A stretch of DNA of 64,000 nt from Cupriavidus yeoncheonensis (GTDB lineage Bacteria > Pseudomonadota > Gammaproteobacteria > Burkholderiales > Burkholderiaceae): contig NZ_CAJPUY010000006.1 in assembly GCF_905397275.1 (NCBI RefSeq), positions 62,001 through 126,000 of the forward strand. Reading direction: 5' to 3'. Below are positions 16,517 through 25,517 of the stretch, piece after piece (within the stretch, counting starts at the first letter, position 1; each line of letters opens with the position of its first letter). The translations under genes and the position numbers were made by a program. Below the pieces are notes generated by a model. It searched no databases. It worked only from the letters and a program-made list of their open reading frames with translations, and was not told the origin of the DNA.

Positions 16517-17776
16517 TCAGGCGATCGCCTCGCGCGCCTGGGCCTCGTAGCGATGGACGGTGCGGCGCATGGCCCAGAGCAGCAGCACGCCGGGCAGCGC
16601 CACCAGCACCGTGCCGAGATAGAAGGGCGCCCAGCCCCAGGCCTCCACCATATAGCCGGACGTCGGACCGACATAGACGCGGCCCACCGAGGCCAGCGCC
16701 GACAGCAGCGCGTACTGGGTGGCGGAGAACGAGCGGTTGCACAGCGTCATCAGCAGCGCCACGAACGCCGCCGTGCCCATGCCGCCGCACAGGTTCTCGA
16801 TCGCGATGGTGGCGCCCATCGACCACAGGTGCGGCGGCGTCACCGACAGGATCCAGTAGCCCAGGTTGGACACCGCCTGCAGCACGCCGAACAGCATCAG
16901 CGAGCGGTACAGGCCCAGGCGCACCATCAGCGTGCCGCCGAACAGCGCGCCGACGATGGTCGCGGCCAGCCCCAGCGTCTTGTTGACGATGCCGACCTCG
17001 CCGGCGGAGAAGCCGACGCCGCGGATCAGGAAGGTCGTGGACAGGCTGCCCGCAAAGGCATCGCCGAGCTTGTAGAGCACGATCAGCAGCAGCAGCCACC
17101 ACGCGCCGGGGCGCGAGAAGAAATCACGCAGCGGGCCGACGATGGCTTCTTCGAGCGAGCGCGGCGCGCGCGCCGGCACGTCGGGCTCGGGTGCCCACAG
17201 CAGCGTGACGATGCCAACGCCCATCAGCGCGGCCATCAGCAGGTACATCTGCGGCCAGCCCATCACGCGGTCCGCCAGCCACAGCGCAAGCCCGCCGGAA
17301 ACCAGCATCGCCAGCCGGTAGCCCAGCACCTTGACGGCCGCCCCCACGCCACGTTCGGCCGGCCGCAGCACGTCGGTGCTATAGGCGTCGAACACGATGT
17401 CCTGAGACGCCGACAGGAAGGCCACCAGCGTGGCCAGGGCCGCCAGCGTCCAGAGCGCTTCGCGCGGCGGGCAGAACGCCATGGCGGCGATGCCCGCAAC
17501 CAGCCCGAGCTGCGTGACCAGCAGCCAGCCCTTGCGCCGGCCCATGAGCGGCGGCGTGTAGCGGTCCATCAGCGGCGCCCACAGGAACTTGAAGATATAG
17601 GCCTGGCCCACCAGCGAGAAGAAGCCGATGGTCTTGATGTCGAGCCCTTCTACCGTCATCCAGGCCTGCAGCGTGCCGGATGTGAGCGCCAGCGGCAGCC
17701 CGGAGGCGAAGCCCAGCGCCAGCATGGCGCCGATGCGGCGGTTGCGGAAGATGTCGAGATAGTCCTGGAAAGTCAT
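16517..17776 (-). CDS. AmpG-like MFS permease
   Basis: A 419-residue major facilitator with about 12 hydrophobic segments, resembling AmpG, the inner-membrane importer of anhydro-muropeptides from cell-wall turnover. Typical AmpG sequence is present: ALGFASGLPLALTSGTLQAW near the N-terminus, KFLWAPLMDRY, SASQDIVFDAYSTD and KLGDAFAGSL. The start at 17776 matches the family N-terminus. A link to muropeptide recycling fits the lytic transglycosylase gene elsewhere in the window, but the exact substrate is inferred from family. Confidence 0.9.
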   Translation of the reverse strand: MTFQDYLDIFRNRRIGAMLALGFASGLPLALTSGTLQAWMTVEGLDIKTIGFFSLVGQAYIFKFLWAPLMDRYTPPLMGRRKGWLLVTQLGLVAGIAAMAFCPPREALWTLAALATLVAFLSASQDIVFDAYSTDVLRPAERGVGAAVKVLGYRLAMLVSGGLALWLADRVMGWPQMYLLMAALMGVGIVTLLWAPEPDVPARAPRSLEEAIVGPLRDFFSRPGAWWLLLLIVLYKLGDAFAGSLSTTFLIRGVGFSAGEVGIVNKTLGLAATIVGALFGGTLMVRLGLYRSLMLFGVLQAVSNLGYWILSVTPPHLWSMGATIAIENLCGGMGTAAFVALLMTLCNRSFSATQYALLSALASVGRVYVGPTSGYMVEAWGWAPFYLGTVLVALPGVLLLWAMRRTVHRYEAQAREAIA

Positions 17777-17897
17777 GGATGGCGTGGGCGGATGGCGCCG
17801 CGCGGCTGCGTGGGCGCCGTGTATTATTGCATCACCCGTTTGCCCGCTTAGTGTCCGGCTGCCCCCGGCTTTCCCTACTGCCCCCAAGGAACCGAAG

Positions 17898-18857
17898 ATG
17901 TCCCGCCACCAGCCAGGTGTTCCGCGCCTTGTCCTGTCCCGCATGGCCTGCGCGCTGTCCGTGGGCGCGGCGATCACGGTGACACCGCTGGCGCTGGCGC
18001 AGCAGGGCGAAGACCAGGAAGGCGGCGTCCGCCTGGAGCGCAGCGCCTCCGCGGTGCGCAAGATCGTGCCGGTCGAGGTCATCGAGCAGCAGGCCGCGCA
18101 GGAATACGAGCAGATCAAGCAGGAGGCGATCGCCAAGCATGCGCTGGCCGGCGACAGCAATCCGCAGCTGCAGCGCCTGCGCGCAATCGGCAAGCGGCTG
18201 CTGCCGGAAACCGTGCGCTGGAACGAGCGCGCGCGCCAGTGGCAGTGGGAGATCAACCTGATTGGCTCGAAGCAGGTCAACGCCTTCTGCATGCCGGGCG
18301 GCAAGATCGCGTTCTACACCGGCCTGCTCGACCAGCTCAAGCTGACCGACGACGAGATCGCGATGGCAATGGGCCACGAGATCGCGCACGCGCTGCAGGA
18401 GCACGCGCGCGAGCGCGCCGCCAAGTCGGAGATCACCAATCTTGGGGCCAATGTCGTCTCGCAGCTGTTCGGCTTTGGCAATCTCGGCAATATGGCGCTG
18501 GGTACCGGCGCGCACCTGCTGACGCTGCGCTTCTCGCGCGCGGACGAGAGCGAGGCCGACCTGATCGGCATGGATATCGCCGCGCGCGCCAGCTATGACC
18601 CGCGCGCGGCCGTGACGCTGTGGCAGAAGATGGCCAAGGTCACGCAGTCCGGCTCCGAATTCCTGTCGACGCACCCATCCGGGCGCAGCCGCATTGCCGA
18701 GCTCGAGAAACACATGCCCGAGGTGCTGCCGCTCTACGCGCGGGCCATCAACACCACGGTGGATCACCTGCCGCCGTATCGCGCCAATATGGCCAACCTC
18801 GGCGACGCGCCGGTCGATTCCGGCGACGACGATCGCCAGCGGCCGCTGAAACGCTGA
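17898..18857 (+). CDS. M48-family periplasmic metalloprotease
   Basis: A 319-residue secreted zinc peptidase of the M48 (LoiP/YggG-like) family, likely acting in envelope protein quality control. The signal peptide runs to about ALA34-QQ. The zinc motif is H160-E161-IAH164 in MGHEIAHALQEHARER; the third ligand is Glu in SRADESEADLIGMDIAARA. The start at 17898 places the signal peptide at the N-terminus; AAGGA lies 9-13 bases upstream. A terminator follows. Confidence 0.92.
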   Translation: MSRHQPGVPRLVLSRMACALSVGAAITVTPLALAQQGEDQEGGVRLERSASAVRKIVPVEVIEQQAAQEYEQIKQEAIAKHALAGDSNPQLQRLRAIGKRLLPETVRWNERARQWQWEINLIGSKQVNAFCMPGGKIAFYTGLLDQLKLTDDEIAMAMGHEIAHALQEHARERAAKSEITNLGANVVSQLFGFGNLGNMALGTGAHLLTLRFSRADESEADLIGMDIAARASYDPRAAVTLWQKMAKVTQSGSEFLSTHPSGRSRIAELEKHMPEVLPLYARAINTTVDHLPPYRANMANLGDAPVDSGDDDRQRPLKR

Positions 18858-18871
18858 GCTTTCCCGGCAGC

Positions 18872-18897
18872 AAAAAAGCCGGCAATGCCGGCTTTTC
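18872..18897. terminator. Bidirectional terminator between the M48 gene and argC
   Basis: AAAAGCCGGC (18874-18883) pairs with GCCGGCTTTT (18887-18896) around a 3-nt loop. It has A and T runs on both flanks, so it can end transcription from both convergent genes. Confidence 0.92.
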
Positions 18898-18927
18898 TGT
18901 TTGAGCGGGAGGGCGGTCAGGCAGCGG

Positions 18928-19875
18928 TCAGGCCTGCAGACCGGTCGCCTCGTCGGCGCCCACATGCACGTTCATGCATTGCACCGCCGCGCCGGCCGCG
19001 CCCTTGCCCAGGTTGTCCAGGCGCGCGACCAGGTTCAGGCGCTCGGGCGTGCCGAACACGAACAGGTCGACCCGGTTGGTGTCGTTGTTGGCCTGCACGT
19101 CGAAGAAGCCGTCATCGAGATTGGCGTCGCTGTTGTACGGCAGCACGCGCACGAATTGCTCGCCTTCATAGTGCTGGCGATAGATGTCGACGATCTGTTC
19201 CGGGCTGACCTTGCGCGCGAGACGATCGGCAAAGACCGGCACCGTCACCGCCAGGCCCTTCAGGAAGTTGCCGACGATCGGGTTGAAGATCGGGTCCGAC
19301 GCCAGGCCGCCCTGCACGCGCATCTCGGGCAGGTGCTTGTGCTGCAGGCCAAGCGCGTACGGGCGCGGGCTGTGCAGCTTCGGGTTACCGCCGGCCTCGA
19401 AGTCGGCAATCATCTTCTTGCCGCCGCCGCTGTAGCCGGTCAGCGAGAACGCCGACACCGGGTAGTCGCGCGGCAGCACGCCGGCATCCACCAGCGGGCG
19501 CACCGCCAGCACGAAGGCGCTGGCGTGGCAGCCCGGCACCGCGATGCGCTTGCTCGCGCGGATCCTCTCGCGCTGGCCGCGCACCAGTTCCGGCAGGCCG
19601 TAGGCCCAGTTGTCCGAGGTGCGGAACGCCGTGCTGGCGTCGATCACGCAGGTATTCGGGTTGGTCACCAGCGACACGGCCTCGCGCGAGGCCACATCCG
19701 GCAGGCACAGGAAGGCGACATCCGCGGCGTTCAGGAAGCGTGCTCGCTCAGCCGGGTCCTTGCGCTTGTCTTCTGCAATGCGCAGCAGTTCAACGTCGGA
19801 ACGACCGGAAAGATAGTCAAGCAACCGGAGACCGGTAGTGCCTTCCTGACCATCGACGAACACTTTGAAAACCAT
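18928..19875 (-). CDS. argC: N-acetyl-gamma-glutamyl-phosphate reductase (short type)
   Basis: Third step of arginine synthesis: NADPH-dependent reduction of N-acetylglutamyl phosphate to the semialdehyde. At 315 residues it is the short (type 2) ArgC. The NADP-binding start is [18 protein letters not shown] (about residues 5-22), and the catalytic Cys116 lies in VPGCHASAF. The C-terminal half carries [12 protein letters not shown] and HKHLPEM. It is isolated from argB by 9 kb and is convergent with the M48 gene across a shared terminator. Confidence 0.97.
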   Translation of the reverse strand: MVFKVFVDGQEGTTGLRLLDYLSGRSDVELLRIAEDKRKDPAERARFLNAADVAFLCLPDVASREAVSLVTNPNTCVIDASTAFRTSDNWAYGLPELVRGQRERIRASKRIAVPGCHASAFVLAVRPLVDAGVLPRDYPVSAFSLTGYSGGGKKMIADFEAGGNPKLHSPRPYALGLQHKHLPEMRVQGGLASDPIFNPIVGNFLKGLAVTVPVFADRLARKVSPEQIVDIYRQHYEGEQFVRVLPYNSDANLDDGFFDVQANNDTNRVDLFVFGTPERLNLVARLDNLGKGAAGAAVQCMNVHVGADEATGLQA

Positions 19876-20024
19876 GGCGGACTCGCTCTTTGAAATGCGG
19901 GAATGCGAAACATCTCCTGCCGGGCGCAGGGGCGAACCTGCATTGTAGCGGGCTTGGGGGCCGGTCGCAGGGGTTTGTACCGATTGGATTATTGCGATCT
20001 GGCATGGTCTGCCGCTTGCGGGTT

Positions 20025-20041
20025 TTAACCTAGTAGGTTAA
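20025..20041. promoter_or_regulatory. MqsA operator
   Basis: A perfect palindrome TTAACCT-AGT-AGGTTAA. It contains AACCT-N3-AGGTT, the known MqsA binding core. It ends 5 bases before the mqsR start, so bound MqsA would block transcription of the toxin-antitoxin pair. Confidence 0.88.
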
Positions 20042-20046
20042 TGTGC

Positions 20047-20343
20047 ATGGAGAAGGGGGTGGCGCACTATCCGCTCTGGCGGGGCAGGGAGCTTGTGACT
20101 GCGAAACGGGTCACGCTGACACGATCCGCGCGCGATGGGGCCCAAGCGCTGGGCTTTGACATGACGAGCCTGCTTGGGGTGATTGGAACGCTACAGCCGT
20201 CCGACTTCTACAAAAGCATGACCACATATTCAGATCACACCGTCTGGCACGACGTCTACCGTCCCGTCACGCGTCATGGTTGTGTCTACCTTAAGCTGAC
20301 CGTGAGCGAAGGCCTGCTGGTCGTGTCATTCAAGGCGCGATGA
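20047..20343 (+). CDS. mqsR: Type II toxin MqsR (mRNA interferase)
   Basis: A 98-residue MqsR toxin, a RelE-fold ribosome-independent RNase that cuts mRNA mainly at GCU/GCA. The match to the E. coli protein is strong and the numbering is the same: DFYKSMTTYSDHTVWHDVYRP at about 53-73, with catalytic-site Lys56, Tyr81 and Lys96 conserved. Position 68 is His where E. coli MqsR has Gln. The start at 20047 (MEKGVAH) matches E. coli; an ATG at 20041 lies inside the operator. The toxin precedes its antitoxin, as is usual for this family. Confidence 0.95.
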   Translation: MEKGVAHYPLWRGRELVTAKRVTLTRSARDGAQALGFDMTSLLGVIGTLQPSDFYKSMTTYSDHTVWHDVYRPVTRHGCVYLKLTVSEGLLVVSFKAR

Positions 20344-20356
20344 ATGGAGTTGCGTA

Positions 20357-20758
20357 ATGAGATGTCCCACATGTGGCGGCGCCGAACTGGTGGCCGATGT
20401 CCGCAACATTCCCCACACCTATCGGGGTGAAACCACGCTGCTGGAGCAGGTGCGTGGCGAGTTTTGTCCGGTCTGTGACGAATACCTGACTGACTGTGAG
20501 GAGAGCGACCGGGTGATGAAGCTGATGAAAGCATTCAATCGAGAGGTCAATGCCGCATTCGTGGATCCGGCATATATCGTGGGCGTGCGCAAGAAACTCC
20601 GCCTTGATCAGCGCGAGGCGGCGGAGATCTTTGGCGGGGGCATCAACGGCTTCTCCCGCTACGAAACCGGCAAGACAAAGCCGCCGCTAGCCCTCGTCAA
20701 GCTCCTGAAGCTGCTCGACCGCCATCCCGAACTCCTCGCGGAAGTCCGGGCGGCGTGA
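20357..20758 (+). CDS. mqsA: Type II antitoxin MqsA
   Basis: A 133-residue antitoxin that neutralises MqsR and represses the operon. The N-terminal zinc domain has Cys3, Cys6, Cys37 and Cys40 at exactly the E. coli positions. The C-terminal Xre-type helix-turn-helix contains FGGGINGFSRYE with Asn97 and Arg101, the residues that read the operator in E. coli MqsA. It starts 13 bases after the mqsR stop with GGAG upstream. The pair sits between argC and xth without other mobile-element signs. Confidence 0.95.
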   Translation: MRCPTCGGAELVADVRNIPHTYRGETTLLEQVRGEFCPVCDEYLTDCEESDRVMKLMKAFNREVNAAFVDPAYIVGVRKKLRLDQREAAEIFGGGINGFSRYETGKTKPPLALVKLLKLLDRHPELLAEVRAA

Positions 20759-20767
20759 AGCCCGCTG

Positions 20768-21544
20768 TCACAGGGGATAGTTGTAATCGATCGACAGCGG
20801 CGCGTGGTCGCTGAACTTCTCGTCCTTGTAGATCGAGCACAGATGCGCCGTGGTGGCGATCTTTGGCGTGGCCAGGTGGTAATCGATACGCCACCCGACG
20901 TTCTTGGCATAGGCCTGGCCGCGGTTGCTCCACCATGTGTATTGCTCGGGGCGCGGGTCCAGTTGGCGGAACACGTCGACATAGCCGTGCGTATCGAACA
21001 GCGCGCCGATCCACGCGCGCTCTTCCGGCAGGAAGCCCGAGTTCTTCAGGTTGCCCTTCCAGTTCTTGATGTCGATTTCCTTGTGCGCGATGTTGACGTC
21101 GCCGCACAGGACGATCTCGCGCCCGCTGGCCTTCAGCTGAAGCAGGTGGGGCAGGAAGGCCTCCATGAAGCGGAACTTTGCCTGCTGGCGCTCCTCCGAA
21201 CTCGAGCCCGATGGCACATAGACGGAAATCACGGCAAGGTGCGGGTACTGCACTTCGACGTAGCGGCCCTCGCCATCGAACTCGGGATTGCCGAAGCCGG
21301 TAATCACGCGCTCGGGCTTGTGCCGTGTGTAGAGGCCGACACCGCTGTAGCCCTTCTTCTCGGCGTAGTGGAAGTATCCGTGGTAGCCATGTGGCGCCAG
21401 GAACGCCTCTGTCATGTCGGCGGCCTGTGCCTTGAGTTCCTGTACACAGACCATGTCCGCGTCCTGCTTGCCCATCCACTCGAAAAAGCCCTTCTTGGAC
21501 GCGGAGCGGATGCCGTTGAGGTTGGCGCTGATAATCCGTAACAT
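20768..21544 (-). CDS. xth: Exodeoxyribonuclease III
   Basis: A 258-residue Mg-dependent 3'-5' exonuclease and AP endonuclease for base excision repair. The endonuclease/exonuclease/phosphatase motifs are in order: RIISANLNGIRSA (3-15), VCVQELKAQ (about 33-41), VYVPSG, LCGDVNIAHKEID and the catalytic FSDHAPLSIDY near the C-terminus. The start at 21544 is chosen because the family begins MLRIIS; the upstream frame is spurious. It is divergent from pyrE with only 30 bases between the starts. Confidence 0.95.
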   Translation of the reverse strand: MLRIISANLNGIRSASKKGFFEWMGKQDADMVCVQELKAQAADMTEAFLAPHGYHGYFHYAEKKGYSGVGLYTRHKPERVITGFGNPEFDGEGRYVEVQYPHLAVISVYVPSGSSSEERQQAKFRFMEAFLPHLLQLKASGREIVLCGDVNIAHKEIDIKNWKGNLKNSGFLPEERAWIGALFDTHGYVDVFRQLDPRPEQYTWWSNRGQAYAKNVGWRIDYHLATPKIATTAHLCSIYKDEKFSDHAPLSIDYNYPL

Positions 21545-21574
21545 GCGGGAAATTTTTGAATTCAGAGAGAAAAG

Positions 21575-22276
21575 ATGACGCAGCAGACGACGCCTTCCAC
21601 CGCGCAGCAGGCCGGCCAGCCGGATCTCAGCCAGACCTTCATCCGCTTCGCGCTGGACGCCGGCGTGCTGTCCTTCGGCGAGTTCGTCACCAAGGCCGGA
21701 CGCAAGTCGCCGTACTTCTTCAATGCCGGCTTGTTCAACCAGGGCGCCATGCTGGGCCAGGTGGCGCAATTCTATGCGAAAACCCTGCTGGCCTCGGGCG
21801 TGCAGTTCGACGTGCTGTTCGGGCCGGCCTACAAGGGCATCACGCTGGCCTCGGCCACTGCGGTGGCGCTGGCCGGCATGGGGCGTGACGTCGGCTTCGC
21901 CTATAACCGCAAGGAAGCCAAGGACCATGGCGAGGGCGGTACGCTGGTCGGCGCGAAGCTCCAGGGCAAGGTCGTCATCATCGATGACGTGATCTCCGCG
22001 GGCACCTCGGTGCGCGAATCGATGCAGCTGATCCGCGCCGCGGGTGCCGAACCCGCCGCCGTGCTGATCGCGCTGGACCGCATGGAGAAGAGCGGAACGG
22101 CCGAGCAGATCGGCACGCACTCGGCGGTGCAGGACGTGCAGCGCGAATACGGCGTGCCTGTGATCGCCATTGCCAGCCTGAAGGACCTGCTGGCCTATCT
22201 CGACGCATCCAACAATCCGTCGCTGTCGGCCTCGCGCGAGGCGGTGGCTGCCTACCGGCAGCGCTACGGCGTCTGA
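21575..22276 (+). CDS. pyrE: Orotate phosphoribosyltransferase
   Basis: It converts orotate and PRPP to orotidine monophosphate in pyrimidine synthesis. It has 233 residues with a short extra N-terminus. The PRPP-binding motif VVIIDDVISAGTS is at about residues 131-143, and the flexible loop with YNRKEAKDHGEGG precedes it. AGAGAGAAA lies just upstream of the start at 21575. Confidence 0.97.
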   Translation: MTQQTTPSTAQQAGQPDLSQTFIRFALDAGVLSFGEFVTKAGRKSPYFFNAGLFNQGAMLGQVAQFYAKTLLASGVQFDVLFGPAYKGITLASATAVALAGMGRDVGFAYNRKEAKDHGEGGTLVGAKLQGKVVIIDDVISAGTSVRESMQLIRAAGAEPAAVLIALDRMEKSGTAEQIGTHSAVQDVQREYGVPVIAIASLKDLLAYLDASNNPSLSASREAVAAYRQRYGV

Positions 22277-22362
22277 CCTGAATCCCGGCGCATGGCCGCC
22301 CCTGGACCGGTCCTGGGGGCGCGGCGTCGCAGCAGGACTCTTCACTTGGCAAGGAGCATGGC

Positions 22363-23661
22363 GTGGCGGGCAAAGAGCGGCAGGAAACCCAGGAAGCCGG
22401 GGGACGGCGAGCAAAGCCCGTGCGCCAGCGCAAGGCGCCGGCGCTGGCGCCGGTAGAGCCTTGCGGGGCCGCCGAAGACCTGCCCAAGGGCCCCGAACCA
22501 GGCCGCCCACCCCATGAGGCCTACGCCGTGCGCGCGTTGGTGCTGCAGGGCGGCGGCGCGCTTGGTGCCTACCAGGCTGGCGTCTACCAGGGCCTTGCCG
22601 AAGGCGGCATCTACCCGAACTGGGTCGCCGGCATCTCCATCGGCGCGCTGAATGCGGCGATCATCGCGGGCAATCCGCCCGAGCGGCGCGTGGAGCAGTT
22701 GCGCGCGTTCTGGGAATACATCTGCGCGCAGCCGTGGCTGCCGAGCCTTTCGCATTCGGCCATGTTCGAGAACGCGGAGTCCTGGCCCGAACCGCTGCGC
22801 GTCTGGTTTGACGGCCTGCATGCCGCGCGCGCCATGTTCGAAGGCCAGCGCGGGTTCTTCATGCCACGCAACTGGCTTGAACTGGTCACGCGCTATTCCG
22901 ATCCGACGCGCGCAAGCTACTACGACACCACGCCGCTCAAGGCCACGCTCGAGCGCTTTGCCGATTTCGACCTGATCAACCGGCCCAGGGAGATGCGGGT
23001 GTCGGTGGGCGCGGTCAATGTCCGGACCGGCAACTTCGCCTATTTCGACAATACGCGCGACACCCTGCGTCCCGAGCACTTCATGGCTTCCGGGGCGTTG
23101 CCGCCGGGTTTCCCCGCGGTGGAGATCGACGGCGAGTACTACTGGGATGGCGGGCTGGTTTCCAACACGCCGCTGGCCGAAGTGCTCACCGCCCAGCCCC
23201 GCCGCGACGCGCTGATCTTTCAGGTCGACCTCTGGAGCGCACGCGGCAAGCTGCCGCACGACCTCAGCGACGTGGCCGAGCGCCAGAAGGACATCCAGTA
23301 CTCCAGCCGTACGCGCACGATCACCGACTACATGCGCGAGCAGCAGAACTTCCGGCGCATGCTCAGTGAAGTGATGGCGCTGGTGCCGGCGTCAAAGCGC
23401 GACAGCGACTGGTACCGCCGCGCGGCCGAGCATGCGTGCGATGCACGCCGCAACGTGATCCAGCTGATCTATCGCGACAAGTCCTTCGAAAACAGCGCCA
23501 AGGACTACCAGTTCGGCTCGCTTGCCATGCAAGAGCACTGGTCCAGCGGGCTCGACGATATCCGCGAAACGCTGCGCCATCCGCACTGGCTGGCCATGCC
23601 GACCCGCGAACATCCGTTCGTCACGCACGACGTGCATCGAGGCAACGGCGACCACCAGTGA
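22363..23661 (+). CDS. Patatin-like phospholipase with DUF3734 C-terminus
   Basis: A 432-residue serine acylhydrolase. The patatin domain shows the oxyanion hole LQGGGALGAYQAG (61-73), nucleophile Ser92 in AGISIGALNA and catalytic Asp262 in WDGG. A C-terminal DUF3734 region (about 290-420) accompanies many proteobacterial patatins. A basic, disordered N-terminus of 55 residues precedes the domain. The start is GTG 22363, with AAGGAG 6 bases upstream; an ATG at 22358 is out of frame. The lipid substrate is unknown. Confidence 0.9.
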   Translation: MAGKERQETQEAGGRRAKPVRQRKAPALAPVEPCGAAEDLPKGPEPGRPPHEAYAVRALVLQGGGALGAYQAGVYQGLAEGGIYPNWVAGISIGALNAAIIAGNPPERRVEQLRAFWEYICAQPWLPSLSHSAMFENAESWPEPLRVWFDGLHAARAMFEGQRGFFMPRNWLELVTRYSDPTRASYYDTTPLKATLERFADFDLINRPREMRVSVGAVNVRTGNFAYFDNTRDTLRPEHFMASGALPPGFPAVEIDGEYYWDGGLVSNTPLAEVLTAQPRRDALIFQVDLWSARGKLPHDLSDVAERQKDIQYSSRTRTITDYMREQQNFRRMLSEVMALVPASKRDSDWYRRAAEHACDARRNVIQLIYRDKSFENSAKDYQFGSLAMQEHWSSGLDDIRETLRHPHWLAMPTREHPFVTHDVHRGNGDHQ

Positions 23662-23688
23662 TGCGGCGGCGGCGCCACCGCGATCGCG

Positions 23689-24498
23689 CTATTCGATCTT
23701 GACCTTGGCCAGGTCGGGCTGCGGCGGCGGATAGGCCGGCTTGAGTTGGCGGAACACTGCGGACAGGATTTCGGCCACCATCAGGTTGCGATGCGTCTTG
23801 GAATCCGCCGGCACGATATACCACGGGCATTCCGGGGTGCTGGTGGCCGCAATGGCCGACTCGTAGGCGTCCATGTAGGCCTTCCAGTGCTTGCGCTCGG
23901 CCAGGTCGGTTGGATCGAATTTCCACTGCTTCTGCGGATCGGCCAGGCGCGCTTCGAGGCGCGCCTTCTGCTCGTCTTTCGAGATGTGCAGAAAGCATTT
24001 CACGATGGTTGTGCCGGTCTCGGTCAGAAGCGTCTCGAACGCGCGGATCTGCCGGTAGCGCCGCTCGCATTCATCGCCGTCGATCCAGCCGTGCACGCGC
24101 GTGATCAGCACGTCTTCGTAGTGGCTGCGGTTGAACAGCACGATCTCGCCGGCCCTGGGCACCTGCAGGTGCACGCGCCACAGGTAGTCACGCGCGAGTT
24201 CTTCCGGGGTCGGGGCCTTGAAGCTCACGACGCGGATGCCGAGGGGATCGAAGCTGCGGAACACCGAACGCACCGTGCCGTCCTTGCCGCTGGTGTCCAT
24301 GCCCTGCAGCACCACCAGGATCTTGCGCCGGTGCTCGGCGTAGAAGATGTCCTGTTCGAGATCCAGTTCGCCGCTCAGTTGCGCAATGCGAGCCTGGTCG
24401 TCCTGCTTGTCGCCCTGCGTGAAGGGCTTGCTGCCCGGGTCGAAGCCGGCAAGGTTGAAGCGCTTGCCCGAGGTGATGCGGTAGTCGTCCAGCGGCAT
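23689..24498 (-). CDS. ppk2: Polyphosphate kinase 2 family protein
   Basis: A 269-residue single-domain PPK2 that transfers phosphate between polyphosphate and nucleotides. Walker A is GMDTSGKDG (66-74), and the Walker B/lid region is LFNRSHYEDVLITRVHGW (about 121-138), a sequence seen in class III enzymes able to use AMP and ADP. The class is an inference. The start at 24498 (MPLDDYRI) is chosen over upstream in-frame Met codons because it matches the usual length. The 108 bases to dapF hold no other gene. Confidence 0.9.
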   Translation of the reverse strand: MPLDDYRITSGKRFNLAGFDPGSKPFTQGDKQDDQARIAQLSGELDLEQDIFYAEHRRKILVVLQGMDTSGKDGTVRSVFRSFDPLGIRVVSFKAPTPEELARDYLWRVHLQVPRAGEIVLFNRSHYEDVLITRVHGWIDGDECERRYRQIRAFETLLTETGTTIVKCFLHISKDEQKARLEARLADPQKQWKFDPTDLAERKHWKAYMDAYESAIAATSTPECPWYIVPADSKTHRNLMVAEILSAVFRQLKPAYPPPQPDLAKVKIE

Positions 24499-24606
24499 GG
24501 CTGCTCCATCGGTTTGGCCGGCGGCAAGGTGTCCGGCGGCTTGTTCTGGAAGCCCCGCCGCGGTCACGCAGCGATGAAGCGAAGCGGGGCGCACAGGCCC
24601 CTATGG

Positions 24607-25473
24607 TCACGCCGGCAGTGCGGCCAGGTCAATGGTGCCTTCGAACACCGTGGTGGCGGGGCCGGTCATGCGCACGGGCGTGGTGCCGCCATCCCAGGCA
24701 ATGCTCAGGTCGCCGCCGTGCGTGTGGACCTTGACCGGCGAATCCAGCAGGCCCCGGCGGATGCCGGCCACGACGGCCGCGCACGCGCCGGTGCCGCATG
24801 CCAGGGTTTCGCCGGCGCCGCGTTCGTACACGCGCAGGCGGGCGGCATGGCGGTCGACCACTTCCAGGAAGCCGGCGTTCACGCGGTTCGGGAAGGTGGG
24901 GTGGTTCTCCACGATCGGGCCGTCCTGCAGCACCGGGAAGGCCTCGACATTGTCGACCACCTGTACGGCGTGCGGATTGCCCATCGACACGGCGGAAATC
25001 CACGCGGTGCGGCCGTTGACCTCCAGTCCGTAGAGGGTGTCCTCGCCCTGTGCGCGTGTCGGCAGGCCTTCGGCGCGGAACGGCACCCGGGCCGGCTCCA
25101 GTTCGGGTGCGCCCATGTCCACCGTGACCTGGCCGTCATCCTGCAGCGTCAGCGTGATGATGCCGTTCATGACCTCCACGCGCACCGAGCGCTTGTCGGT
25201 CATGCCCTTGTCGGTGACAAAGCGCACGAAGCAGCGCGCGCCGTTGCCGCAATGTTCCACCTCGCTGCCGTCGGCATTGAAGATGCGGTAACGGAAGTCG
25301 ACATCGTCGCGCGTGGGTTTTTCCACGACGAGCATCTGGTCGGCGCCCACGCCGAAATGCCGGCTGGCGAGCGCGCGCCACTGCTCGGTGGTCAGGTCTA
25401 GCTTCTGGTGGATGCCGTCGAGCACGACAAAGTCGTTGCCGGCCCCGTGCATCTTGGTGAACTGGAGTTTCAT
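24607..25473 (-). CDS. dapF: Diaminopimelate epimerase
   Basis: It interconverts LL- and meso-diaminopimelate for lysine and peptidoglycan synthesis. It has 288 residues. The two catalytic cysteines lie in [10 protein letters not shown] (about residues 75-84) and [11 protein letters not shown] (about 223-233). The N-terminus [19 protein letters not shown] is the family signature and fixes the start at 25473. It forms a same-strand series with two LpxL-like genes upstream. Confidence 0.97.
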   Translation of the reverse strand: MKLQFTKMHGAGNDFVVLDGIHQKLDLTTEQWRALASRHFGVGADQMLVVEKPTRDDVDFRYRIFNADGSEVEHCGNGARCFVRFVTDKGMTDKRSVRVEVMNGIITLTLQDDGQVTVDMGAPELEPARVPFRAEGLPTRAQGEDTLYGLEVNGRTAWISAVSMGNPHAVQVVDNVEAFPVLQDGPIVENHPTFPNRVNAGFLEVVDRHAARLRVYERGAGETLACGTGACAAVVAGIRRGLLDSPVKVHTHGGDLSIAWDGGTTPVRMTGPATTVFEGTIDLAALPA

Positions 25474-25517
25474 GCTGCGCATTGTAGCCGTGCCAGGCCG
25501 GGCCTGCCGGACTGCGG

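Noticed and set aside
20025..20758. The MqsRA locus as part of a genomic island
   Set aside because: No integrase, tRNA, attachment repeats or clear composition break was seen next to it; it sits between ordinary housekeeping genes.
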